Shown: positions 35,263 through 43,135 of the stretch, piece by piece
Layout of the letters: each line of letters begins with the position of its first letter
How positions within the stretch are numbered: the first letter of the stretch is position 1
Assembly (NCBI GenBank): GCA_009699245.1
Contig: WLOQ01000002.1
Location: 62,001 to 126,000 of the forward strand
DNA: 64,000 nucleotides
Direction of reading: 5' to 3'
Source: Actinomycetota bacterium
Lineage (GTDB): Bacteria; Actinomycetota; Thermoleophilia; Solirubrobacterales; Solirubrobacteraceae
Translations under genes and position numbers: made by a program
The notes under the pieces: generated by a model
Databases searched by the model: none
What the model saw: only the letters and a program-made list of their open reading frames with translations
What the model was told of the DNA's origin: nothing

Positions 35263-35278
35263 CGCGCCGACCGGCGCG
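35263..35278. terminator. weak bidirectional hairpin
   Basis: CGCGCC-GACC-GGCGCG, a perfect 6-bp stem with a four-base loop, between the convergent TldD-like and secG genes. It lacks a T tail, so it is only a weak candidate. Confidence 0.4.
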
Positions 35279-35280
35279 GG

Positions 35281-35511
35281 TCACCAGGGCTTCTTGACGA
35301 GCAGGACGATGTCGACGACCCAGAGGATCGCGAGGACGACGGTCCAGCGGTTCAGGTTGCGCTCGACGAGCGACCCGCCGCCGAGGGAGCCCTGGCCGGT
35401 GCCGACGCCGAAGGCCCCGGAGAGCCCCGCGTCCTTCCCCGAGTGCATCAGGATCAGGAAGATCACGGCGATCGACAGCAGCACGCAGATGGCAGAGAGG
35501 ACGAACGTCAT
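35281..35511 (-). CDS. secG: preprotein translocase subunit SecG
   Basis: 76 residues with two helices (MTFVLSAICVLLSIAVIFLI and TVVLAILWVVDIVLLV) joined by a Gly-rich loop (SGAFGVGTGQGSLGGGS), the SecG signature. It stabilises the SecYEG channel. It is the last gene of the ccmE-ccmF-ccmI-like operon and overlaps the upstream gene by four bases (ATGA). The usual neighbour of secG, tpiA, is in the distant glycolytic operon. Confidence 0.93.
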   Translation of the reverse strand: MTFVLSAICVLLSIAVIFLILMHSGKDAGLSGAFGVGTGQGSLGGGSLVERNLNRWTVVLAILWVVDIVLLVKKPW

Positions 35512-35861
35512 CGTTGCGCGATGGTAGCGCGCTCAACCCGCTCAGGGGCCGAGGCGAGCCCGGGTCCGTCGCCGTCCGCCGCGTTGAGCTCGTCGAGGCG
35601 ATGCAGCAGGTCGACCGCCTCGGCGCGGAGGCCGCGATCGAGCTGGCGCCAGTCCTCGTCGGAGAGCTTGCCGGTGCGGTGATCCATCTCGAGGTCGCGG
35701 ATCTCGCGGTACTTCGCGTCGCGCGCCGCCTCGAGATCGGCGCGCTGCCCGTCGATGGCCTCGACGGCGCGCTCAACGGCACCGCGGCGCAGCGGCGCCG
35801 AGACGAACCAGGCGACCAGCCCGAAGAGGGCCACGACGAGGATCGGCCCCGCGACGCTCAT
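35508..35861 (-). CDS. CcmI-like cytochrome c biogenesis protein (117 aa)
   Basis: One N-terminal membrane helix (about residues 4-24, ending SAPLRRG) is followed by an amphipathic helical segment LEAARDAKYREIRDLEMDHRTGKLSDEDWRQLD in form, typical of the membrane-proximal part of CcmI (CycH). The TPR domain of full CcmI is absent, which is common in actinobacterial versions. It should help chaperone apocytochrome c to the CcmFH haem lyase. It overlaps both ccmF (upstream) and secG (downstream) by ATGA, so co-translation is expected. Confidence 0.82.
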   Translation of the reverse strand: MSVAGPILVVALFGLVAWFVSAPLRRGAVERAVEAIDGQRADLEAARDAKYREIRDLEMDHRTGKLSDEDWRQLDRGLRAEAVDLLHRLDELNAADGDGPGLASAPERVERATIAQR

Positions 35862-38068
35862 GCGGTCCGGCCGAGATCCTGCGCGACCCGCGCGGCATAC
35901 CGGGCGCGCACGCGGCCGCGGACGGCGCCGGGCTCAGGCCAGATGGCGATCAGGCCGCCGCCGATGACGATCAGCGAGCCGATCCAGATCCACATGACCA
36001 TCGGGCTCACGATGACGCGGAAGCGCGAGGGCGGCGGAGCAGCCGCGTATTCGCGCACGATCCGCGCGAGCGTCAGGTCGCGCACCTGGGACGCCTGCGT
36101 CATCTGGATCCTGCCGGAGCGCACGAGCTGGACGAAGACGCGGTCGGCACGCTCGAGCTTCTTGAGCAGCGCCGTGATGTCCGGCTGCTGGGCGACCCAG
36201 ACGTCGCGCACGACGCCGGCCTTGAGGCCGATCTCGCTCGTCGACTCGCCGGCGAAGTAGCGGCTCAGCACGCCGAGCTCGAGGCCGCCCATGCCCGGGA
36301 AGTAGTCGCGGCTCGGCTCGACCAGCGCGACCTGACGACCGTCCTTCGTCACACGGACCTTCGAGCCGAACGTGATGTTCTCAATCGCCCCGTTCGCGGC
36401 GCGCTCGACGCCGCCGGTCGACGAGAGGTAGGTGAACGTGTAGCCGTTCATCGTCGTCGACTGGCCCGGTGCCAGGCGCACGTCCCGCTCGTGCTTGAAC
36501 GCCGATGAGGCAGCGACGCCGATGAAGATCACCGCGATGCCGATGTGGACGATGTAGCCGCCGTAGCGGCGGCGGTTGCGCTTCACGAGCGTGCCGAACG
36601 CGACGACGATGTTGCCGCCGCTCATCGCCTGGCGCGCGCGGGTCCCGCGCCACAGCTCCTGCAGGGCGACGGAGATCGCGAACGCCGCGACGAGGAAGAG
36701 GAGAACGGTCGTCACATGGTCGGTGGCCGTGTCCGCGAAGACGAGGACCGCCGCGGTGACGAGCACCGCGACGACGACCGGGCCGCGCAGCGTGCGCCAG
36801 AGCCGGGAGACCGTGATCCGGCGCCAGGGCACGACGGGGCCGATCCCGGTCAGCAGGACGAGGATGAGCACCAGCGGGACGGTGTAGCGGTCGAACCACG
36901 GCGGGCCGACGGCCGCCTTGTTGCCCGTGATCGCCTCGGAGATCAGCGGGAAGAACGTCCCCCAGAGCACGACGAAGGTGAGGGCGACGAAGACGAGATT
37001 GTTGGCGAGGAAGAGCGACTCGCGCGAGAGCAGCGCGTCGAGCCGCGCCTCTGAGCGCAGGACGTCCGATCGGCGCGAGACGACGAGGTAGACCGACCCC
37101 GCCAGCATCACGCAGATGAGCGCCGTGAAGGCCCAGGCGATCTGGTTGCCCTCGGTGACGAAGGCGTGGATCGAGTCGAGGATCCCCGAGCGCACGAGGA
37201 AGGTGCCGAGGATGCAGAGGATGCCGGTCGCCAGGATCAGCGATGCATTCCAGACCTTCAGCATCCCGCGACGCTCCTGGATCATCACGGAGTGCAGGAA
37301 CGCGGTGCCCGTGAGCCACGGCAGCAGCGACGCGTTCTCGACCGGATCCCAGGCCCAGTACCCGCCCCAGCCGAGCTCGGCGTACGACCAGCGCGCGCCC
37401 AGCACGATCCCGATGCCGAGCGCGAGCCATGCGCCGAGCGCGAACATCCGGGTCGCCCGGATCCACTCGGCGTCCACGCGGCGCACGATCAGCGCGCCGA
37501 CCGCGAAGGCGAAGGGCACGCTGAAGAGCGTGTACCCCGAGTAGAGCATCAGCGGGTGGATCATCATGCTCGGGTAGCGCAGCAGCGGGCTCAGGCCGAC
37601 GCCCTCGACCGGCGCGAGCGCGACCCGCTCGAACGGTGACGCGGTGAAGATCAGCAGCGTCGCGAAGAACGCCCCGAGGACGAGGAGGACGGCCGTGGCG
37701 TACGGCGCGACGTCACGTAGGCGCCCGCGCAGCAGGAAGACGCAGAGCGCCGACCAGAGCGAGAGCAGGAAGAGCCACAGCATGAGCGACCCCTCCTGCG
37801 AGGACCACGCGGCGGCGAGCCGGTAGTACCAGGGAGTGGTCGTCGATGAATGGCTCGAGACGACGGCGAAGTGGAAGTCGGAGCGCAGGAACGCGAGCTC
37901 CATCACCACGAACGCGACGGTGACCACACCGGCGAGCGCGTAGAGCGACCGGCGCCCCGAGAGCACGAGCGCGACGCTGCCCGAGCGCGCCCCGGCGACG
38001 GAGGCGATCGCCCCGTACAGGCACAGGCCGAGCGCGATGATGAGACATGCCTGGCCGAGGACGGCCAT
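35858..38068 (-). CDS. ccmF: cytochrome c haem lyase subunit CcmF
   Basis: 736 residues, about 15 transmembrane helices. The WWD motif WGGYWAWDPVENASLLPWL near 246-264 binds haem in the periplasmic site, and HPLMLYSGYTLFSVPFAF and MIHP supply the external and transmembrane histidines. A large extra-cytoplasmic C-terminal domain follows (YTFTYLSSTGG, then YFPGMGGLELGVLSRY). CcmF transfers haem from CcmE to apocytochrome c. It starts 4 nt after the ccmE stop, and its stop overlaps the CcmI-like gene. Confidence 0.95.
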   Translation of the reverse strand: MAVLGQACLIIALGLCLYGAIASVAGARSGSVALVLSGRRSLYALAGVVTVAFVVMELAFLRSDFHFAVVSSHSSTTTPWYYRLAAAWSSQEGSLMLWLFLLSLWSALCVFLLRGRLRDVAPYATAVLLVLGAFFATLLIFTASPFERVALAPVEGVGLSPLLRYPSMMIHPLMLYSGYTLFSVPFAFAVGALIVRRVDAEWIRATRMFALGAWLALGIGIVLGARWSYAELGWGGYWAWDPVENASLLPWLTGTAFLHSVMIQERRGMLKVWNASLILATGILCILGTFLVRSGILDSIHAFVTEGNQIAWAFTALICVMLAGSVYLVVSRRSDVLRSEARLDALLSRESLFLANNLVFVALTFVVLWGTFFPLISEAITGNKAAVGPPWFDRYTVPLVLILVLLTGIGPVVPWRRITVSRLWRTLRGPVVVAVLVTAAVLVFADTATDHVTTVLLFLVAAFAISVALQELWRGTRARQAMSGGNIVVAFGTLVKRNRRRYGGYIVHIGIAVIFIGVAASSAFKHERDVRLAPGQSTTMNGYTFTYLSSTGGVERAANGAIENITFGSKVRVTKDGRQVALVEPSRDYFPGMGGLELGVLSRYFAGESTSEIGLKAGVVRDVWVAQQPDITALLKKLERADRVFVQLVRSGRIQMTQASQVRDLTLARIVREYAAAPPPSRFRVIVSPMVMWIWIGSLIVIGGGLIAIWPEPGAVRGRVRARYAARVAQDLGRTA

Positions 38069-38071
38069 GAC

Positions 38072-38524
38072 TCAGGACGGGGACCCGGAGGCGGGCGAGG
38101 CGCCGTCGGCCGGCTGTGCGTCGGTCCCGTCCGGGCTGTCCTTGAACTTCGAGGGGCACTTCGTCGTCAGCGTGTCCTTCTCACCGATGAAGGTCGTGCC
38201 GGATTTGCGTACGTCGATGATGATCTCGCGCCCGTCACGGAACGGATCCGGAACGGCGCCGGAGTAGCGCACCGGCACCGAGACGGTCCCATCACGGTCG
38301 CTCACGCGGAAGTCGATGCCGTCGGCCCGCTGCTTGATCGAGCCTGCCACGACCTTGCCGGTCAGCTGATAGGTCTGCGCGGGCGTGGCGCTCGCGAGGA
38401 GCTGACTCGGCTGGACGGCCGATGAGGAGGCCGAGAAGCTCGTGTAGACGAGGGCTCCGGCGAGGATCACGGCGGCCGAGAGCGCGACGACGAGGCGGAT
38501 GCGACGCTTGCGAGCGGGGTCCAT
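38072..38524 (-). CDS. ccmE: haem chaperone CcmE, cysteine-type
   Basis: 150 residues: one N-terminal helix (RLVVALSAAVILAGALVYTS), then the OB-fold beta barrel (YQLTGKVVAGSI, DFRVSDRDGTVSVPVRYSG, PFRDGREIII). The usual HXXXY haem-attachment motif is replaced by CPSKF near residues 123-127, a cysteine-type variant that some archaea and sulfate reducers are known to use, here with Phe in place of the Tyr. It carries haem to CcmF. GATAAT ends 9 nt before the ATG at 38524 and there is no Shine-Dalgarno. The operon continues with ccmF. Confidence 0.88.
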   Translation of the reverse strand: MDPARKRRIRLVVALSAAVILAGALVYTSFSASSSAVQPSQLLASATPAQTYQLTGKVVAGSIKQRADGIDFRVSDRDGTVSVPVRYSGAVPDPFRDGREIIIDVRKSGTTFIGEKDTLTTKCPSKFKDSPDGTDAQPADGASPASGSPS

Positions 38525-38654
38525 GCGCGTCCCATTATCGCAGGAAATGTGGCGCATAGGCCCGCCTCGCCCCGCCCGCAGCCTTGCAGGATCGCCACCG
38601 CCCGGCCGGCGCGCGGCAGGGGACCGCCGGGTCCCCGGCGAACCACTGCGAGTC

Positions 38655-38906
38655 ATGCACCTGCGCACCGCCGTCCTCCGCGACCACCGACCAGCTCCGC
38701 GCCGCCGTCGCGGCACACCCGCGACGTACCTCCAGGCACTCGCCCGCGGTCCGCTCGCCCCGACCCTCCCGCGCAGCGACCGCCTGCGCTCAGGTGGCGC
38801 GCCGCAGGACCGCGCGCTCTACGTCTGCGGCTGCGGGGCGGCGTTCCACGCGCCGGTCAGCGCCTCGGTCGACTGCCCGAGCTGCGGCAGCGACCAGACC
38901 TGGTAG
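38655..38906 (+). CDS. small zinc-ribbon protein (83 aa)
   Basis: The C-terminal half has CGCGAAFHAPVSASVDCPSCGSD, i.e. C-X-C and C-X-X-C with His, a probable zinc ribbon; the N-terminal half is a basic, Arg/Pro-rich linker. Most codons end in G or C, supporting a real gene. I chose the ATG at 38655, though an upstream in-frame ATG at 38499 exists but would run into the ccmE control region. The hairpin at 38925 follows 19 nt after the stop. The function is unknown. Confidence 0.55.
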   Translation: MHLRTAVLRDHRPAPRRRRGTPATYLQALARGPLAPTLPRSDRLRSGGAPQDRALYVCGCGAAFHAPVSASVDCPSCGSDQTW

Positions 38907-38924
38907 GCCCGCTGCCGGAACGAC

Positions 38925-38950
38925 GAAGGCCCGCACGGGGGCGGGCCTTC
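38925..38950. terminator. strong bidirectional hairpin terminator
   Basis: GAAGGCCCGC pairs perfectly with GCGGGCCTTC (10 bp, 6-nt loop). On the minus strand it follows tRNA-Gly by 5 nt; on the plus strand it follows the small zinc-ribbon gene. The minus-strand tail is GTCGTTCC. Confidence 0.75.
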
Positions 38951-38955
38951 GGACA

Positions 38956-39028
38956 AGCGGCGGACGAGATTCGAACTCGCGACCCTCAGCTTGGGAAGCT
39001 GATGCTCTACCAACTGAGCTACCGCCGC
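38956..39028 (-). tRNA. tRNA-Gly (CCC)
   Basis: 73 nt on the minus strand. Acceptor GCGGCGG pairs with CCGCCGC, discriminator T. The D arm is TAGCTCAGTTGGTAGAGCA, the anticodon loop TTCCCAA gives CCC within the TCAGC/GCTGA stem, and the T loop is GTTCGAATC. It reads GGG. CCA is not encoded. Confidence 0.96.
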
Positions 39029-39057
39029 AGGAGTGCGCAGGATACCCGCACGTGCGC

Positions 39058-41217
39058 TCAGGCAGCGGGCGGCAATGGGGCCGCCGGGGTCCACGCGCGA
39101 ACGATCGCCGCGAGGCGCCGGTCGAGGATCGGGCCGAGCGTCGTCGCAAAGACCTTCGTCAGGTGGTGGCCGTCCTTATAGACGAGCGCGCCGCCGATGA
39201 CCGTGAAGCACCGGCTCGTGTCGCAGAGCAGGTCGTTGACTCCCACGAGGCGCCAGCGCGGATTGTCCTCGCGACGGACCGCTTCGACGCCCGCGTCCGG
39301 ACCGAGGACCTTGGCGCGCGGCAGGGCGCACACCGAGCGCGGATCCTTGCCCGCGGCGAGGGCGTCCTCGACGCACTGGAGCGTCGAGAGACTCGCCTTC
39401 GGCGTGTCACGCAGATACACGAGATCGGTGACATGGGCGGGCAGCGCGCGCCACATGGCGCGGTAGCCCTCGACCGCGGTCTCCTGGCGGCTCATGCTCC
39501 CCGTGGGGATGATGTCGCCGCCGCTGATCCCGGCAACGAAGACGACGCTCACCTCCGGGTGCGCTGCGATCCAGGCCTGCGTCTGACGGCGCCACTGCCG
39601 GCAGATCGTCTGTTCGCGGGGAGCGAGCGTCTTCTCCGCCTTGGAGAAGGCGCAGCCGGTGTGGGTGATCGAGATGCCGGCCCACGCGCGCTTGCGGGCG
39701 ACCACCTCGAGCGTCGCGCGGAACATCGACGCGTGGCTGTCGCCGACGAGGAGGACGAGACGCTTCGCCTTCGCGTACGGCACGCCGAAGCGACACGTGA
39801 GCACCCGTCCCGTGAGCTTCGGTGCGCGGCACGGGGCGTTCTTCTCCCCGGCCGCCGACCCGGGGCTCGGGACGACCTTCTTCACCATCGCCGGCGTCGT
39901 GCAGGTGTTGAGCGGGTCACGCGCACCGGCGCCGAAGCAGCGCGGGAGCTTCTTCACGACCGCCGCTTCGGCGGCGTGTGAGCGATTGATCTGCCGCGTG
40001 AGGTCCGCCCGGGCGACGCCGACGACGAAGAGGACGCAGGCCATCGCCGCGGCGCCCAGCCCGAGCATCCCGATCGGCCGACGGATGACGGCGGCGGAGC
40101 TGAACCGGACGGGGTCCTCGACGAACCGCTTGCTCAGCCAGCCGAAGAGCACGACGAAGACGATGACGAGGAGACGGATCACAGTGGTGCTCGCAGAGGT
40201 GAGGATGTACGGGAGGAAGATGAGGAGCGGCCAGTGCCAGAGATAGACCGAATAGGAGATATCACCCAGGAACTGCATCGGGCGCTGCCTGAGCACGGGC
40301 ATCGGCGAGATCCGGCTCCCCGGAGCACCGGCCCAGAGGACCGCGACGGCGCCGAGGACCGGGAGCAACGCCGGCGGGCCGGGGAAGTGCGTCGTCTCCG
40401 TGAACACGAACCCGGCGATGACGATCGCGGCGAGCCCGCCCCAGCTGACGAGCGCGCGCAGACGCGCGGGCAGGCCCCGCCCGCGGATGCCCGCGAACGC
40501 GAGCAGCGCCCCCGCGCCGAACTCCCACGCGCGCGCGAACGTGTTGAAGTACGCGGGCTGCGGGTCGTCTCCGGTGAGGATGATCGCGATCACGAAGCTG
40601 CCGATCGTCACCGCCGTCAGCGCGACCGCCGCGATCGGGCGCAGCAGCGAGGTGCGTCGCAGGGCCCGAGCTGCGAGCCCGGCGAGCGCGATGATCACCG
40701 GCCAGGCGAGGTAGAACTGCTCCTCGACGGAGAGCGACCAGTAGTGGCGCACCGGCGAGGCGGCATCGCCCTGCGCCCAGTAGTCGACCGCACGATCGGC
40801 GAGGAACCAGTTCTCGTAATAGAGCGTGCTCGCGCGGATCTCACCGAGGAACTGCTCCCAGTGGACCCGTGCGATGAGCGTGACGACACCGATCGCGCAG
40901 ACGAGCAGGACGAGCAGCGCCGCAGGCAGCAGGCGCCGTGCCCGGCGCGCCCAGAAGCGCAGCAGTGAGAGGCGGCCCGACCCGTCCGCCTCGCGCAAGA
41001 GGTGCGACGTGATGAGGAAGCCGGAGATGACGAAGAAGACGTCGACGCCGACGTAGCCGCCCGGGAGGGAGGACGGCCAGAGATGGAAGATCACGACGAG
41101 CGCGACCGCGACCGCGCGCATCGCCTGGATCTCCGGGCGCACCTCCGAGGTGGTGCCGCGCGATGGGTCAGGGGACGCCGGGGCCTTGGGCGTGCTCGGT
41201 TTCAGCACGCCGGGCAT
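39058..41217 (-). CDS. acyltransferase 3 / SGNH membrane acyltransferase (OafA/YrhL-like)
   Basis: 719 residues. The N-terminal acyltransferase-3 domain has about ten helices: EIQAMRAVAVALVVIFHLW, GGYVGVDVFFVISGFLIT and the RHYWSLSVEEQFYLAWP motif with the conserved R-x-x-x-S-x-E-E-Q. The C-terminal extracytoplasmic SGNH hydrolase-like domain has LVGDSHAS near 510 and a closing DGHHLT near 698, giving Ser, Asp and His. Such enzymes O-acetylate cell-surface polysaccharides or peptidoglycan. The ATG at 41217 is chosen because TAGATT ends 7 nt upstream. It is flanked by tRNA-Gly and the ccmG-like operon. Confidence 0.9.
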   Translation of the reverse strand: MPGVLKPSTPKAPASPDPSRGTTSEVRPEIQAMRAVAVALVVIFHLWPSSLPGGYVGVDVFFVISGFLITSHLLREADGSGRLSLLRFWARRARRLLPAALLVLLVCAIGVVTLIARVHWEQFLGEIRASTLYYENWFLADRAVDYWAQGDAASPVRHYWSLSVEEQFYLAWPVIIALAGLAARALRRTSLLRPIAAVALTAVTIGSFVIAIILTGDDPQPAYFNTFARAWEFGAGALLAFAGIRGRGLPARLRALVSWGGLAAIVIAGFVFTETTHFPGPPALLPVLGAVAVLWAGAPGSRISPMPVLRQRPMQFLGDISYSVYLWHWPLLIFLPYILTSASTTVIRLLVIVFVVLFGWLSKRFVEDPVRFSSAAVIRRPIGMLGLGAAAMACVLFVVGVARADLTRQINRSHAAEAAVVKKLPRCFGAGARDPLNTCTTPAMVKKVVPSPGSAAGEKNAPCRAPKLTGRVLTCRFGVPYAKAKRLVLLVGDSHASMFRATLEVVARKRAWAGISITHTGCAFSKAEKTLAPREQTICRQWRRQTQAWIAAHPEVSVVFVAGISGGDIIPTGSMSRQETAVEGYRAMWRALPAHVTDLVYLRDTPKASLSTLQCVEDALAAGKDPRSVCALPRAKVLGPDAGVEAVRREDNPRWRLVGVNDLLCDTSRCFTVIGGALVYKDGHHLTKVFATTLGPILDRRLAAIVRAWTPAAPLPPAA

Positions 41218-41224
41218 CGTCAGG

Positions 41225-41230
41225 AATCTA
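41225..41230 (-). promoter_or_regulatory. -10 element, probable leaderless promoter of the acyltransferase
   Basis: TAGATT on the minus strand ends 7 nt before the ATG at 41217. No Shine-Dalgarno is present. Confidence 0.6.
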
Positions 41231-41310
41231 GCGACGGCGGCGTGCCGAGGGCCGCGCCTGGCGACCAGGCGCGTCACCGCCGGGCGACGGTCCCTACCCT
41301 TCGCAGGGCC

Positions 41311-41874
41311 GTGAAGCGCCCGGGCGTCCTTCCCTCCGTCGTCATCGTGCTCAGCGCTGCGCTGATCGCGCTGATCATCTACGGCGTGGTCAACACCGGC
41401 GCCGACACGTCGCTCGACGCCGCCGCACGGCGCGGGGAGCAGCCGGTCGCGCCCGGCGCGAGCGTCGCCCTCCCGCGGCTCGACGGCGACGGCTCCATCT
41501 CACTCGCACAGCTGCGCGGCAAGGTCGTCGTCCTGAACTTCTGGGCGTCGTGGTGTGAGCCATGCAAGGCGGAAGCGCCGGTCCTCGAGCGCGCGCAGCA
41601 GCGCCTCACGGCCGCCGGCGCGGGGACCGTGCTCGGCGCGACCTACAAGGACTTCGCCACGGAGTCCCGCCGCTTCGAACGCCAGCAGGGGGTGACGTAC
41701 CCGTCGGTCCGCGACGACCAGCTGAAGCTCGCGCCGAAGTACGGCACGACGAAGCTGCCCGAGACGTTCGTGATCGATCGCCAGGGTCGCATCGTCGCGA
41801 TCTCGCGCGGGCAGATCGATGAGAAGTTCCTCAGCGCGGCGCTGGATCGGGCGCTCAAGGTGCCGGCGCCGTGA
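41311..41874 (+). CDS. CcmG/ResA-like thiol:disulfide reductase
   Basis: 187 residues. One N-terminal helix anchors a thioredoxin domain outside the membrane; the redox motif is WASWCEPCKAEAP, with CEPC near 79-82, and KLPETFVIDRQGRI gives the cis-Pro region. CcmG/ResA keeps the cysteines of apocytochrome c reduced for haem attachment and receives electrons from CcdA, which is encoded two genes downstream. The GTG start at 41311 follows TACCCT by 10 nt. The stop overlaps the ccmH start (GTGA). Confidence 0.9.
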   Translation: MKRPGVLPSVVIVLSAALIALIIYGVVNTGADTSLDAAARRGEQPVAPGASVALPRLDGDGSISLAQLRGKVVVLNFWASWCEPCKAEAPVLERAQQRLTAAGAGTVLGATYKDFATESRRFERQQGVTYPSVRDDQLKLAPKYGTTKLPETFVIDRQGRIVAISRGQIDEKFLSAALDRALKVPAP

Positions 41875-42344
41875 CCCTGCGCCGCCTCACCGCCTTCCTC
41901 GCGCTGGCCCTCGCGCTGCTCACCTGCGCCGGGAGCGCGCTCGCCGCCACGCCGCGTGCCGACTTCGCGGACATCGAGGACGAGGTGATGTGCGACACGT
42001 GCAACGTGGCGCTGTACGTCGCCGAGTCCCCGCGCGCGGACCAGCTGCGCCGTGAGATCCGCGCGCTGATCGCCCAGGGGCTGACGAAGAGTCAGATCAA
42101 GCAGACGCTGAAGGACCGGTACGGCCCGGCGATCCTCGCGATGCCGCAGCGCAGCGGGTTCAGCCTCGCGGCGTATCTCATCCCGATCGTCGCGGCGCTC
42201 GGCCTGCTCGCGCTGCTCGCGATCCTGCTGCCCCGCTGGCGGCGGCGCGGTCGCGGCGCGGCGCGCACGGACGCGGACTCCGACCTCACCGATGCAGACC
42301 GCGGTCGCCTCGAGCGCGAACTCGCCGAGTTCGACATCCGATGA
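41871..42344 (+). CDS. ccmH: cytochrome c maturation protein CcmH
   Basis: 157 residues with a signal peptide ending near ALA. The redox loop is EVMCDTCNVAL with CDTC near 40-43, followed by the three-helix core (RADQLRREIRALIAQGLTKSQIKQTLKDRYG) and a C-terminal membrane helix with a basic anchor. CcmH helps CcmF by holding or reducing apocytochrome c. The usual family motif is LRCXXC; here MCDTC. Overlaps of four bases join it to the ccmG-like gene and to ccdA. Confidence 0.92.
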   Translation: MTLRRLTAFLALALALLTCAGSALAATPRADFADIEDEVMCDTCNVALYVAESPRADQLRREIRALIAQGLTKSQIKQTLKDRYGPAILAMPQRSGFSLAAYLIPIVAALGLLALLAILLPRWRRRGRGAARTDADSDLTDADRGRLERELAEFDIR

Positions 42345-43090
42345 TCCTCGCCGCGGCCGACGCGACGATCCTCGCCGCCTTCGCCGTCGGCTTCATCTCG
42401 TTCGCCTCCCCCTGTGTCCTGCCGCTCGTCCCGGGCTACCTCTCCGCGATCTCCGGGGTCAGCATCACGGAGATGCGCGACGGCGAGCGGCGCATGTCGC
42501 GCGTCCTCGTCCCGGCGATCATCTTCTGCCTGTCCTTCACGCTCATGTTCGTGGCGCTCGGCATGACGGCGACCGGGCTCGGCTCGACGCTGCGCGATCA
42601 CAAGCAGACGCTCGACACGATCGCCGGCAGCCTCATCATCGCGATGGGCGTGTTCTTCGTGCTGACGCCGTTCGTGCCGCGCCTCAACCAGGACTGGCAC
42701 CCTGAGGCGCTGATCCGCCGCGCCGGCACCGGCGGCCCGATCGTCGCGGGCCTCGCCTTCGCGATCGCCTGGACCCCCTGCGTCGGCCCGACGCTCGCGG
42801 CGATCCTCGCCGCCGCGTCGACCGCGGACTCCGTGGCCCGCGGCGGCGTGCTGCTCGCCTGCTACTCGCTCGGGCTCGCCATTCCGTTCCTGCTCACGGC
42901 GCTCGCGTTCGACAAGGCGACGAGCGCGTGGCGCTGGCTGCGCGACCACTACCTCGCCGTCACGTTCGTCTCGGGGGCGATCCTGATCGCCATGGGGGTC
43001 CTGATCCTCACCGGGGAACTGACCCGGCTGAACATCGAGGCGCAGAAGATCCTGAACGACCTCGGGCTCGACTTTCTCTACACGACCTGA
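42341..43090 (+). CDS. ccdA: thiol-disulfide electron transporter CcdA
   Basis: 249 residues with six transmembrane helices. The two active cysteines lie in ASPCVLPLVPGYLS near 23-36 and WTPCVGPTLAAIL near 146-158, the inverted-repeat PCVLP/PCVGP pair that defines CcdA. It shuttles electrons from cytoplasmic thioredoxin to CcmG/ResA. It is last in a coupled operon ccmG-like, ccmH, ccdA; ccmC and ccmAB are not in the window. Confidence 0.95.
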   Translation: MILAAADATILAAFAVGFISFASPCVLPLVPGYLSAISGVSITEMRDGERRMSRVLVPAIIFCLSFTLMFVALGMTATGLGSTLRDHKQTLDTIAGSLIIAMGVFFVLTPFVPRLNQDWHPEALIRRAGTGGPIVAGLAFAIAWTPCVGPTLAAILAAASTADSVARGGVLLACYSLGLAIPFLLTALAFDKATSAWRWLRDHYLAVTFVSGAILIAMGVLILTGELTRLNIEAQKILNDLGLDFLYTT

Positions 43091-43135
43091 CCCGCGCGGG
43101 CAGGGAACCCCGGCGATTGCCCGAACGCCGGAGGG

